This document shows, in pieces, positions 33,428 to 44,124 of a stretch of DNA of 64,000 nt. The DNA is taken from assembly GCA_001661515.1 (NCBI GenBank), contig LUVW01000025.1, positions 174,297-238,296 on the forward strand, in the 5' to 3' direction. The stretch is from Capniomyces stellatus (lineage: Eukaryota; Kickxellomycota; Harpellomycetes; Harpellales; Legeriomycetaceae). The notes below the pieces were generated by a model that saw only the letters and a list, made by a program, of their open reading frames with translations, was not told where the DNA came from and did no database searches. The first letter of the stretch is position 1, and each line of letters opens with the position of its first letter. The position numbers and the translations under genes were made by a program.

Positions 33428-33612
33428 TTTACAGGCCCACACTACACATTTATATATTAACACTGCACATTTGTATATTTATACGCTATACTTACATGTT
33501 TACAGATTTACGCTACATATTTACAGATCTACACTACACATTTATATATTAGCACTACACATTTATATATTAGCACTACACATTTACAGGTCTACATTGC
33601 ACATTTGTATAT
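33428..33612. repeat. Minisatellite, CACTACACATTTATATATTA-type units
   Basis: About nine imperfect units of 20-23 bp built around ACACATTTA followed by TATATTA or CAGGTCT. Neighbouring units around 33532-33575 are nearly identical. Confidence 0.85.
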
Positions 33613-34048
33613 TTACAACATATTAATTTTGAAATTCGATGGATTCGTTTTGTTATTATATTCAGCCTAGTGTTTCGCATTAATCCAACCTGAAATTAAA
33701 TGGAACCTGGTTTCAATAAGCAAAGCTCAGATCAAAGCCAGGACCAGAAATTTATTTCACAATGGTATTTTGCACCAGTGACATTTCCAGTAATATAACG
33801 CAGATGAAAAAGCAAGCAAAACAAGAAGGACGGAATAAGAAAGATGGAACAGAAAAAAGAAGCAATTGAACATTAGTCTGTTAACAGGTAACACCAAGCA
33901 CTACCAAGCATCAAAAACCACAAAACATGATTTGTGCTAGGTATTTATGGATCTCAACAAAAACAAACACGCAAACTCGCACAAATTTATCAATACAAAT
34001 ACGTTACCGGATAATATAGAATAATAAATATTAATACAGCGATTAACA

Positions 34049-34165
34049 GACCCCTAAATCCAAAGGAGGATTAACTCGAATTAGATAGACACTATTTTAC
34101 TACAGTAACTTTCATAACTTTTCACATTATTAACTTTCATATTAATAAATTTCAATAAAAAAAAA
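34049..34165 (+). mobile_element. Solitary 3' tail of the same LINE family
   Basis: Matches the end of the 31-32 kb LINE. It starts at the GACCCCTAAA that contains the LINE stop codon, continues through a diverged 3'-UTR, and ends in a shared block (TTCATATTAATAAATTTCAA) plus an A-run at 34156-34165. It is therefore a second insertion truncated almost to the tail. Confidence 0.7.
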
Positions 34166-34910
34166 TTTCTGGACTTGTCACTATTAACTGTCAACAACAA
34201 AAAAAAAACATCGTCCCAAACATCAACAAACCCAATTTCCCCATTTTTATAACAGCGCTATTGTATCAATTATGCTGGATTATCCATGACTCTAATGCTT
34301 TTGTATATAGAACTTAGTATACCCACCCTCCCCAATAGACCATAATCACTGTTTGCCTTTATACAACAAGCACAACCTGTTGAACTCTCAACCTGTTCTG
34401 GCCAGACTATCTAAAGTATGAAAGCTTGAACAAAACTAGAATTTCGACTGTGTGATCTAGCCAGAACCTAGAACGGTATCCCACCACATGCGCAAATGTC
34501 AGACATGATCAAAATCGTTATTTATTTATTTTGGCTTTAATAGCCAGTGGACATTGGGTATTTATCTATGATATTTTACAACTTTAAAATGCCTTAATTC
34601 AAAAGAACTTGGCCAATAGTACATCGATTATATTTGCTATAGGAAAAGCGCTAGTTAATTTTGAACACAAAAATTTTTTTTTATAGAAATTGATCAGAAA
34701 TTGGAATGTAATACTTTTTTTTTTTCAATAATAGTTTAGTAAAATAGACTAGACCAAAGCGAGCTCGGATACGTTTTTCAAAGGGCTAGAAACCAAATCG
34801 ACCTTTCACATTTTTATCATACTCTGCCCAGTCCACGCTTTATTGAATCGAGGAGTTGCCACTGTCCAAAAAAAAAACACTAATTTAAAACCAGCGTACG
34901 AAAAAAAGAA

Positions 34911-36375
34911 ATGTCTTTTGCAGAAAGCCAATTGTCGCGATACGGCTGGGTAAAGTAAGTAAGCCTTCTAAGCAAAACCATCACACGGAAATGTGTGCTA
35001 CTTTGATGTTTTATTTTATAAGTTATTAATGTTTTGTTTGTTTACAATAGGGGCCAAGGTCTTGGAAAGTCTAAAAATGGAATTAAAAGGGCAATAACAG
35101 TTAGAAAAAAGGCAGATTTATTGGGGGTAAGTTGTTTAGAATTTTCATTAAATTGGATTTGATTAAAAGAAAAACTCCAGGATATGATTTCTTGTGCTTG
35201 CTGATATTTTTCTAGGCGGTGAGGGGGGGGGGGTATTTGTTGTATTGTTTAAAGTTCGGCTTGAGAATTTGAATTTAAAAAAAAGTGCTTTTTTGGTTTT
35301 ATAATAGATTGGGACAGAGAGAAGTCATTGGGAGTTTTCATGGTGGGATAAGCTTTATAACAAAGCGTGCAAGACACCAGAGTCAGAAGAAAAGGTCAGG
35401 AGTTTGTTTAAGACTGAGCTTTGAATTCTTTGTTTTTTTTAAAAAGATATGTGGACATGTAATTAAAAATTGAACAACTACAACTATGGAAAAAAAAAAT
35501 AGACCGAGTCAACATCGATTAGTGCCGATATAGAAAAAATGAAAAGAGTGCAAAAATCAAATCTATACGAAAACTTTACCAAAGAGAAAGAAACATCTCT
35601 TGAGTTTAATACGTGTTTTGAGGGAACCAAACGCAAAGATAAGGATGCAGAAGACGATTCGAAAAAGCTTAAACAGCCGCTGAACTTCAACGTAAATAAC
35701 CCAGAGCTGCTTTACCACGGCATGTTTGTAAAGCAAGCAGTAATCGAGCCTACCCCAAATGAGGATGCAGACAATACAAGCAACAAGAACTCAAAAGGTT
35801 CCGAAAGCCAGTCAGGCCAGAATGCAGCACAGAGCCATATTATCCAACTGACAGATAAGGAACTGTTTGAAGCATGTGAGGGACGAATGGCAAGAAAGGG
35901 TGCCAGAGTTGACCAGAAGGGGAAGCTGGCTAGACTAGAAAGCAACAATGGGTTGCCTAGCCAGGAACTTATAGACATGATTAACATGGCTCACCGTGGA
36001 GAGTCACACAAACTTTTGCCAGCCACAGAAAAGACCAAAAAGGTGTCGAAAAAGGAATTGAAAAAAGAGTTGAAAAAAGAGTTGAAAGCCAAAAGAAAGG
36101 CTGAATCTGAGCCTGAAGAGAGTGCCAAAAAAAGAGCAAAAAAGGAAAAGAAAGTTCGGTCAGAAAAAGATGGAAACAACAAAACCAAGTCTAAAACCAA
36201 GTCCAAGAATAAGGACGAAAATAAGGGCAAAAATAGAGACAAAGGTCGAGAAAACAGCGTTGAATCGCCAGAATCCAGCAGCACTTTATTAAACTCCACT
36301 GAAAATCATGCAGATTTAGTCGCAACTAAAAGCGAAAACAAGTCCAAGAAACTGAAGACCAAAACCAGAGTTTGA
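34911..36375 (+). CDS. G-patch domain protein, GPATCH4-like
   Basis: Four exons, 34911-34954, 35051-35126, 35308-35394 and 35503-36375, join in frame to 359 residues. The N-terminus is a G-patch (SRYGWVKGQGLGKSKNGIKR, residues about 9-28). It is followed by the WWDKLYNKA motif (about 50-58) typical of the GPATCH4 family, whose members are nucleolar RNA-binding cofactors; G-patch proteins commonly activate DEAH-box helicases. The middle contains a conserved block (RMARKGARVDQKGKLARL). The C-terminal 130 residues are a Lys/Glu-rich low-complexity tail with KKELKKELKKELK repeats, fitting nucleolar retention. The start is the only ATG before the G-patch. The gene converges on VMA22. Confidence 0.9.
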
Positions 36376-36884
36376 AATGAAATGCAACAAAAATAAGTAA
36401 AAACGAAAAGAAAAAAAAACAAAAAGGGGAAACCAAGCAAATTCCAACCTTTAAATCGATCATTTTTAATCAACATAGAACCATTACTAATTTTACAACT
36501 ATAGTTTTAATCCGATCTCACTTAATAAACAAAGTGTTTAAATAATCCAAAGTTTTTATTGAAACCAAGTGCCTATAATTTTATTAAAAACTAGATAGCA
36601 GTAAAATGTAGTAGTAGTGACTAGTATAGCACAGTTCAGGTTACAGTGTGGCGTATTTGATTATAGCTGTTATACATTTACCAAATTAAACCAGCCCAAT
36701 CAGCCAATTAGCCACCCCGTAATCTACGCCCTGCTACACAAACCCACTATAAATCCCCTCCCTCCCCCCCCCCCCCCCCCCCCCCCAGCTATCCTGTAGT
36801 TACTAAAATCTACTAATATTACTTTGATAAAATACCACCAGCTTGCCTTTTTCTCTCCCACTCTTTCATTCGTAATCTCAGCAT
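36376..36884. other. Convergent spacer with poly-C tract
   Basis: Lies between the 3' ends of the G-patch gene and VMA22. A run of about 23 C spans 36764-36786. AATAAA-like signals are present on the plus strand around 36523. No gene is seen. Confidence 0.6.
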
Positions 36885-38030
36885 TTACTTTTTTTGCTCC
36901 AAAGCCTTCTTTTCCTCTTTCATTCGTGTTATGCTCTCTTGCTTTTGCATTAGCGTTGAGTATATGTTTGATACCTCGATAAGCTTCACCAAACTGCTTT
37001 GAAACCCGTGCTGTGACTCTTTCAACGAGAGTGGTGATAATATTCCATACCAGCAAATTGGGTTTCTTATCGCCAAGTCTTTAACCTTGCTTTCTTCAGG
37101 CCTCATAGCCCCGCCATCAGGGTCTTCTAAATCTGTCCCATTGTCCTTTGACTGTTCTCTTGCATCCGTTGCTTTCAGTTTACTGTTTCGTTTCCTATCG
37201 CCACTCTCTTTTGCAATTATGTTGCTGCTTTCAGTTGGATCTGCTGCTTTATCCGCTTTCCCACCCCCTGGATTATTTGCGCTTTTGCTTGTACTCTTGC
37301 CATTATCTTTATTGCTGGTATTAACTCTTTTTCTTAGCCCCGATTTACTCTCAACTTGATCCACCGCTTCTTCTGGGCTTGACTCGTGAACATTCTTTTT
37401 ATTCTCGACAATACCATGATCCGCCTCTCTAAACTGCGTTTCAGTCAACTCTTTGAAGCTGGACAACTCTGAATTTAATCTCATGTACTTTGTACCATCA
37501 ATATCTCTATTTTCATTTTTTTTTTAAATTTAGCAATCGTTTATTTTATTTGATTCCTTTGTTAAGGTCCAACAATTGTATTGAATTGTGTTGAATTATG
37601 CTTTAAAATCGTGTCACTAGCACGCTTAAATCAGCCCTTACATTCTTGTTTGTGCCTTCATTCGCATATCATACTGATCTGGCGATATTGCATTGTATCC
37701 CTTTATAGCTTTAGCCTGCGACAAACTTATAAACGACTATGTATATTCACAAATACATTTATTCGCATTTGACTGTTTAGGTGCCAAATTAAAGCCTCTC
37801 TATCAATCATACAAAGCCCCTTTTCTACATTCAAGCCTTGATTTAGCTAAAAACATCCTTTAGTCCCAATATCCGTAGTTGTACCATTATCGTTGAGCTC
37901 TTACCTTCTTTAGATTGTCTTTGACGTTCTGGAATCTGTCTATATACAAATCCACCAACTCGATATATGCTAAATACTCGCAATCAATCTCTTTGCACTT
38001 TTCAACATATTCCAAATCACTTTGCCCCAT
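36885..38030 (-). CDS. VMA22: V-ATPase assembly factor Vma22 (CCDC115 family)
   Basis: Three exons, 38030-37905, 37715-37642 and 37506-36885, join in frame to 273 residues. Exon 1 starts MGQSDLEYVEKCKEID and gives a helix ending LVDLYIDRFQNVKDNLKK. Exon 2 encodes ISPDQYDMRMKAQ, the central family motif. Exon 3 has a long charged low-complexity insert, then the C-terminal signature NPICWYGILSPLSLKESQHG and a final coiled coil (MKEEKKALEQKK). Vma22 acts at the ER in a chaperone complex that assembles the V0 sector of the vacuolar proton pump. The insert of about 100 residues rich in Lys, Ser, Asp and Asn between the conserved parts makes it longer than yeast Vma22. The final exon alone looks like an orphan frame; the upstream exons reveal identity. 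Confidence 0.82.
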
Positions 38031-38534
38031 TTACTACTCTCTTTTTTTTACTTTTAATTGTTCTAATTCCTTTTTTAAACAACCTGCTAACTTGGAATAT
38101 GTTTTTGGGATTCGCAGATTTTCGGACCTCTATTATTTATGCTATTCAGTGTTATGAGTAAATAGACAAGTGCCTTCTATTATACATGCTGTATTCAAAT
38201 GTAGAACTAAAAAAAAAAAATGTTTAAGCTCATAAAAGTTGAAAGCAAACTGATATCTCGCAGTTAAAATATCAAAACACAACGTGAAGCTAAATAGCAA
38301 AAAAAAAAAAAAAAACAATTTCAATAACTTCAATAAAAAAAACAATTTAAATTAACGAATGATATACCCAGGTTGACACTTTAACCAATGGACATCATTC
38401 CAAAAAAATTCAACAAACAGCTCCTCTAAAATCCAGAAGGTTAATAATCTATAAATGCTGTAAATTGATAAAGTCGGTATCAAGTCGACATTAATTGTGA
38501 GGAAAGCAGACAAACTGACAAACTTTGTGTGTTA
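38031..38534. other. Spacer between VMA22 5' end and aminopeptidase 3' end
   Basis: AT-rich with A-runs. No gene seen. Confidence 0.5.
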
Positions 38535-39716
38535 CTACAGAGTTAACACTTCGCACCCATCTTTGGTAATCAAAATTGTGTGCTCAAACTGTGCTGATCG
38601 GCCACCATCAATAGTGGCTAGAGTCCAGCCATCAGGAAATACAACAGCCCTCTTGCTGCCTTGACAAAGCATAGGCTCAATCGTAAAAACCATTCCCTCT
38701 TCCATCAGCCCGGGCTGGTCATTTTCAAAATGTAAAATTAATGGAGATTGGTGAAAATCGGGACCTATTCCATGACCAGTGTACTGCTCATTGACAGAAT
38801 ATCCTAGTTTGTTTGAGAATCTCTGTATAGCATTTCCTATCTCATTCAACGGAACACCAGGCTTGCAAACATCAATACCTATCTGCAACGCTTTCTTTGT
38901 TGCCTCAACAAGGCTCCTTCCCGGCTCATCAACATTGCCAACACAGTAGGTGTAGGAATTGTCTCCGTGGAACTCGTCAACATAAACGGTTATATCAATG
39001 TTGATTATATCGCCATCAACCAATTTGCGCTTGTCTGGAATTCCATGAGCAACAACATTGTTGACGCTGGTGCAAATTGACTTGGGAAACCCGTTGTAGT
39101 TTAGCGGAGATGGGTATGCACCATTCTCAATTATAAAATTGTGCACTTTCTCGTCAATCTCTTCGGTAGTAACCCCTACCTTTACCAAAGTACCAGCATA
39201 TCTCAGTGCTGCAGCTGCCAGCCCGCAAGCCTTTTTCAGCTTGAAAATATCGCTATTTTTATCATGCCCATTTTCCGTTTCAAACAAAATTATCTCAGTC
39301 ATCCATTCTGGGGGCTCGCCGGTCTCTGAGTAGCACGGTCTATTGATATTTTCGGGAACCTTCTCAAAGCTTGGGCTTTTAGGTTCAGGCTTGCTTTGAA
39401 AGAGTGACTGAGGGTACACTCTTGAGTAAAGCCCAAAATCTACTTTGGATCCATCTTTCCTGAGCTCTGAAAGCGGCTTACGGCCTCGTTTCGCCGTTTG
39501 TTTTAACTCTGGCTCAACACTCGCCGTCTTATTCTCGCCTTGTCTGGCTATGGCCGATGTGTTATATTCAACCTTTTTAATTGATAAAAAGCTCACTTTC
39601 GGACTTGAGCCCAAACTCGAACCAATCGATTTGTACGCATTGTTAAATCTATCTCCTCGGATTGCTCGATTAAAACACCCAGCTACTTTTCCCAAGACCC
39701 TGCTGTGTACAGGCAT
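38535..39716 (-). CDS. Type-1 methionine aminopeptidase, probably mitochondrial
   Basis: Intronless, 393 residues. It removes initiator methionine from nascent chains using two metal ions. The N-terminal 60 residues are basic and Ser-rich (MPVHSRVLGKVAGCFNRAIR), like a mitochondrial presequence, and the Cys/His zinc-finger domain of cytosolic MetAP1 is absent, so it resembles the MAP1D/organellar form. The catalytic domain shows the substrate-pocket His in NNVVAHGIPD, the metal ligands in INIDITVYVDEFHGDNS (two Asp), GHGIGPDFH (His), FTIEPML (Glu) and AQFEHTIL (Glu). The motif NYNGFPKSICTSVN is typical of type 1. Mitochondrial targeting is inferred from the N-terminus only. Confidence 0.93.
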   Translation of the reverse strand: MPVHSRVLGKVAGCFNRAIRGDRFNNAYKSIGSSLGSSPKVSFLSIKKVEYNTSAIARQGENKTASVEPELKQTAKRGRKPLSELRKDGSKVDFGLYSRVYPQSLFQSKPEPKSPSFEKVPENINRPCYSETGEPPEWMTEIILFETENGHDKNSDIFKLKKACGLAAAALRYAGTLVKVGVTTEEIDEKVHNFIIENGAYPSPLNYNGFPKSICTSVNNVVAHGIPDKRKLVDGDIINIDITVYVDEFHGDNSYTYCVGNVDEPGRSLVEATKKALQIGIDVCKPGVPLNEIGNAIQRFSNKLGYSVNEQYTGHGIGPDFHQSPLILHFENDQPGLMEEGMVFTIEPMLCQGSKRAVVFPDGWTLATIDGGRSAQFEHTILITKDGCEVLTL

Positions 39717-41738
39717 TTTATCTACGCTCCTTATTACCTAAACAGTCGCTTTATATTCGTGGTTTGACCATTAATGAAATAACCGGCTTTTTTTATTTCA
39801 AGTATTATTTTTCAGCTTTCAATTTTGATTTAGACATTTGATATTTTTTTTTTACTTGAAACTCCAAACTAATTCCAATTAATTTAAATTTATTGTCTTT
39901 CTTCAGTTCACAATTAAACCAATCATACCCATTCAATTATTGTTCTGACAAAGTAGCTTTCTATTTAGGAAGTGGTGTTTAACTGAGAACGAGGTGTTCT
40001 TTCTACTAAGCTTGTTCAATCAGTCTTGACTCAGCGATATTTGAATATATATGACCTTCTTAGTTGTAGTAAATAGTCGTACGATTAGCCTTTGGTGTGT
40101 GGCGTGTAATTTGTTCTTATTTGTTACTCTGCTCAGTCTGTGGTAGAACATAAAGTTAACCCTTTTTTTCTTTTTTTTATGTCAACTTTTTTTTATTGTG
40201 AAAATGGGTGACTTTTTCGGGCAATTATTTAGCATCAAAATCGTAACATTTGCTACTCTCTCTGACTTGCTTTAAGCGCAATCGATTGCAATATTAGCTC
40301 AATGAAAAAAAGACAACCAAGTGATTATAGTTCTGTTATTTTGAGAATTTGTGTTTTTTTATATAAAAAGTCACCTTTTTGGTAAAAATTTCTTCAAACA
40401 AGATTCTGACCACCTATAAAACGCATCATCATCGGTATTATTGTGGAAATGCCAGTATAGAATGCAAAGTGTCATACGTTTTTTAAAGTCCTTTAATCGA
40501 TACAGACCTCAGATAGATATTTTGAACATCAGGGCACTTTTGCACATCTTTATAATAGCGTGTTGTTTGAAGGCTGGCTTGGTTTGGTGCGATTTAGACT
40601 TGGTATCTCGAGTCGTCGTTAGTTTTATTATTATTATTACTATTATTAAAATCCAAGTAGTCAGATTTGACACCCAAATGCATGACATTGGTGTGCATTG
40701 TTAGCCTATGTCACTAACTCAAGCTTTGTAAAGACCCAATATGTTCAACTAGGATCGACTGCTTTTGCTCTGAGTATATCACTGTTTATATTATACATAA
40801 CCCTTGGATTTTAACAGGGCAGCATGTTGGAAATATAGTAACGCACTTGTAGACGCATAATCGACCAGCTAGTATAAACCACAAACCACAAACCAAAATA
40901 CACAAACCACAATACATTTATAAATAAATTGCAGCGTTTTTGTTTACATCTTTTGCTCTCTCAGCTTCACAATCAACACAGGTCCGATATCGATTGGCTT
41001 TATAACCAGTGTCTTTATGTTTACCAGTTTGTTTTTATATCTTTAGGGATAACATACTTTCAAAGCTATCCAAAAAAAAACCAGCTTTTGTATTGTAATT
41101 TATGGTCAATGTTATGACTTTTTTTTACTTCTTTTTTCTATTTTTTTCGAGGGACTTGATTAGGCTATTTCAGGTTTTTTATTGTTGGTCATTTCGGGTA
41201 TTTTATTTTTATTAACTTCAGGTTGAAAATAATCTATGGTGCATAATTGGTATCGATTTGTATCTGCTGCTTTATAGGCTAAAACTCTCAATTATTTTGT
41301 TTCTAAAATTGCAATAAGTTGATATCGATGTTCCTTTATTGACTATGCTAGCGAATGAAAATAGTGCTAGTATTAAAAAACCCAACCTGAAAGCAAATTA
41401 AAAAAACAACGTGATTATGTGAAAAAAAAAAGCAATTGGTACACTCGTATTTCCCAAAAAAAAATACATTCCAAGCTATTTACTCAAAACTCTGACCAAC
41501 TTGTCTGCAACACAACGGCAATGTCCTTTATACAACTATAAAAAGGGACGGAAATTTTCGAGCTTCAGAACAAAACAAAAATACAAACACACACAGCTTT
41601 ATTCAGTATCTATACAGCTATAAATCATTAGCTATCAGTTTGTGTCACCACTTGTTTTATTCTAAAACAGTACCGATACCAACTCAATTAATATCAATAT
41701 CAGCTAAAATTTGAAAGTTCCAGGAGCTATAATACAAA
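39717..41738. other. 2-kb intergenic region
   Basis: Divergent upstream region shared by the aminopeptidase (-) and the transporter (+). A TATA box for the transporter lies at 41537. Otherwise AT-rich with A/T homopolymers; no gene seen. Confidence 0.55.
41537..41545 (+). promoter_or_regulatory. TATA box of the Ato-family transporter gene
   Basis: TATAAAAAG, about 200 bp upstream of the ATG at 41739. Confidence 0.55.
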
Positions 41739-42440
41739 ATGTCTGAATTTGGACTATCAACTGCAGAGCATTCACGCATCGAAAAGCACGGTTATGAACG
41801 CAAAGAAGATAAGCCTGCCACGCCACTAGGAAACGCTGTTCCGCTGGGAATCATGGCTTTTGCCATGGTTGTGCTGGAAGATTCAATTCTAACTCTTTGC
41901 GGATGGAAGGTCCCAACATACGAAAAGCACTTTACTCTGATGAGCCATGCGTTTATGATTGGAGGAGTTGTTCAGATGATAGCAGGGATTATCCAGTTTA
42001 TAAATCGGGATACATTCCACGGCAACGCATTTTTATCTTTTGGTGGAATGTGGGTTGCTAAAGGAATCCGTTTTTTACTATCGCCTACCAACTCACTATT
42101 AACCGATCCTAGCTTAAGGCGCATGTATGATCTCCAAGTTGGAATTTACCATTTGCCAATAAGTATCTGGGTGATGATTCTTTTCCTTGCTAATCTTAGA
42201 GGGAAGGTCAGTGTCTTGCTGCTGTTTATCTTCCTGAATGTCATGGTGCATCTGGACACGCTAGCTTACTTGCTAAGCAGCCATGGTTTACACGTAGCCT
42301 CGGCAATTTCGGGAATTGTGTTGTCTCTGATATCGTTTTACAACGTTGCCGCAATCATTGTTACTAAAGAAAACTCGTTTGTAAAGTTTCCTAGAGGAAA
42401 GGTGGTGTTTTCCGCCGAAAAATATGATTACAAAGTATAG
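41739..42440 (+). CDS. Acetate transporter family protein (GPR1/FUN34/YaaH, Ato)
   Basis: Intronless, 233 residues. After a polar N-terminus there is a diverged family motif, NAVPLGIMAFAM, in place of NPAPLGL. Six hydrophobic segments follow, including FMIGGVVQMIAGIIQFINRD, which matches the conserved second helix and the G-x-x-Q-x-x-x-G pattern of Ato proteins. The family carries acetate, ammonium or succinate across the plasma membrane. The third helix region has FLSFGGMWVAKG, where many members have F-x-S-Y-G-x-F/W. Loss of the first Pro in the NPAPLGL motif may indicate altered gating or specificity. A TATA box and a long A/T leader suggest regulated expression. The C-terminal tail after the last helix is short and charged (FPRGKVVFSAEKYDYKV). 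Confidence 0.85.
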   Translation: MSEFGLSTAEHSRIEKHGYERKEDKPATPLGNAVPLGIMAFAMVVLEDSILTLCGWKVPTYEKHFTLMSHAFMIGGVVQMIAGIIQFINRDTFHGNAFLSFGGMWVAKGIRFLLSPTNSLLTDPSLRRMYDLQVGIYHLPISIWVMILFLANLRGKVSVLLLFIFLNVMVHLDTLAYLLSSHGLHVASAISGIVLSLISFYNVAAIIVTKENSFVKFPRGKVVFSAEKYDYKV

Positions 42441-42682
42441 TTATACAACCTAACAGCCCTAGTGTTGAAAATATCTTGGCAGACGTATCATTTTGCCACT
42501 AGGCTGTTTTCTGCCAACATCCGCATCAATTTTTTTTAATCCACTTACATATACTCTAACTTATGTTTACCTGCTCTAATCCGTTTTAATCTGTGTTTAT
42601 ATCCGCATTTCCCCCCCTTTTTTTTACATTTTTTTTTTATTTGAATTTTCTTTATTGTCATCATACTCGCTACTTTTTCAGA

Positions 42683-43058
42683 TTTACACTATTCATCAAT
42701 AAATATTTTGGGGATCTTGAACTAATGCATGTTGATGTCTCCTTTTCCAATAGCATAGTGGAGCTCTAGACCGTAAATAATCAGTGCAAAAGAGCATTTT
42801 AGAACCCCTATTGGTAAAATTTGGTGGTGTTTTACAAGCCAGCACTATAAATATGATAATAACGCAATATTTTATTGGAAAAAGTATCCACAATAGAACA
42901 ACAGTGAAGATCAAAACCAAGAACCTCCACAAAATATCATAAACTCTATGGTTAAACAAATGCAAGTAGTTGTCAGACTGAATATTAGAGATTGTATACC
43001 TATGAGCCACTAGCTTGTTATACCCCAAACTCGATTCTTGGTAGCTTTTGATGGTCAA
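42683..43058 (-). pseudogene. Possible decayed GPI15/PIG-H-like gene
   Basis: The frame at 43058-42790 codes a polar segment followed by two closely spaced hydrophobic segments (ILWRFLVLIFTVVLLWILF and YCVIIIFIVLA). Shifting frame near 42800 gives FALIIYGLELHYAIGKGDIN, an in-frame TAG, then FKIPKIFIDE. This order resembles PIG-H/Gpi15, a subunit of the enzyme starting GPI-anchor synthesis, where a membrane hairpin is followed by an ESLLII-x-x-LGIQ motif and an F-x-x-x-KI-x-D-x-x-INE motif. There is no ATG in frame (the frame opens after TAA with TTG), an intron of only about 28 nt would be needed to join the two parts, and a stop interrupts the end. It is either a pseudogene or a gene model I cannot solve. 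Low confidence. Confidence 0.3.
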
Positions 43059-44124
43059 AAATGTAGTGTTTTAAGCTGTGGTTGGAAAACTGTTCTGCGA
43101 TTGACTAGAAAATATTCAATAAAATTAATTATAGTTTTAGCAATCAAGACCAAGCTTTTTATATTAATGTTAAATTAGTTAGTGTAAAGTTGGAAAGGTC
43201 TTTAGTTTCAGATGATCGAGTTTAACCAAATAAAAACAAAAAATAAAACTAATATCCGGGCTAGTTGTTTTAGCATTAAGATTGCCAGTATTATGCATTG
43301 GTGCGGTTGGATATACCTTTAGTAAATGATTTTCTAGATTCGTCAATCTTGAAACACTAACTATCCTGGGACTTTTGATAATCACATGGGTCAGCCCCAT
43401 TGAACAGGAAAATAGCAAGTTTGAAAGCCTGGTGATTACAATATACCGAGACTGCAATCTATTTTGCAACTAGCTAGTGTGAAGCCGCAAAAATCTCAGC
43501 TTCATTGGAACTGGCCTCCATTTACACCGAGGGCACTTTTTCTTTATCGAGCAGATCAATAACTAGAACTGCAAGTTCCAAGTTCCAGGCTCCAATATAT
43601 TCAATTTTAATTTATATGTCAAACAATCACTAGCTGATGCCAGTTTGAGCTCCAAAGTGAGTTGGCTACATGACTGGCTCCATGTAGCTTGGAATAACAT
43701 ATGCGGTAAAGTAATCGTTATTATGGGATCTTCGTATACTCACGTTGATATCGTTCTTGTAGTTTTTGAAATGCAGTTGAAATTTTTTTTTGATCGAGCC
43801 TAGATTGTATTTTCTATGCTTGGAGTTCAGAGCTTTTGGTGCTGATTAAAAGTAACTATTTCATATTAACAAAAAAAAGATACTATTGTGTCTATTAATA
43901 AAAAAGGACTAGACTGCAGTAATGGTAATAAAAATACTCGATGTACAGTAGGCCAGCAATCAACAATAGAGAGGTTTAGGATTGCCTAGCTGTCTGGAAA
44001 GTATAAATAGAAGGCCCTAATCCCTACTTTCAACATCATCAATAAAACAAAAAGTTTAAGCTTCAATCTTTCTAAAGCCAAAAACATAGACTTATACCTT
44101 TTCTTTATAAACAATAGACCAAAG
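43059..44124. other. Intergenic region
   Basis: Upstream region of the second secreted crystallin-like gene, with its TATA box at 44002. A minus-strand open frame at 43469-43179 has no recognisable motif. No gene is supported. Confidence 0.45.
44002..44010 (+). promoter_or_regulatory. TATA box of the second crystallin-like gene
   Basis: TATAAATAG, about 115 bp upstream of the ATG at 44125. Confidence 0.6.

Larger units (their letters stand above)
32768..34910. other. Repeat-rich intergenic region
   Basis: Holds the promoter of the secreted-protein gene, two minisatellites (33001-33112 and 33428-33612), a solitary LINE tail (34049-34165) and the upstream region of the G-patch gene. No protein gene is supported. 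Confidence 0.65.

Noticed and set aside
43179..43469. Minus-strand 96-residue frame upstream of the GPI15-like remnant
   Set aside because: Considered as a 5' exon, but no motif or clean splice phase links it to the remnant.
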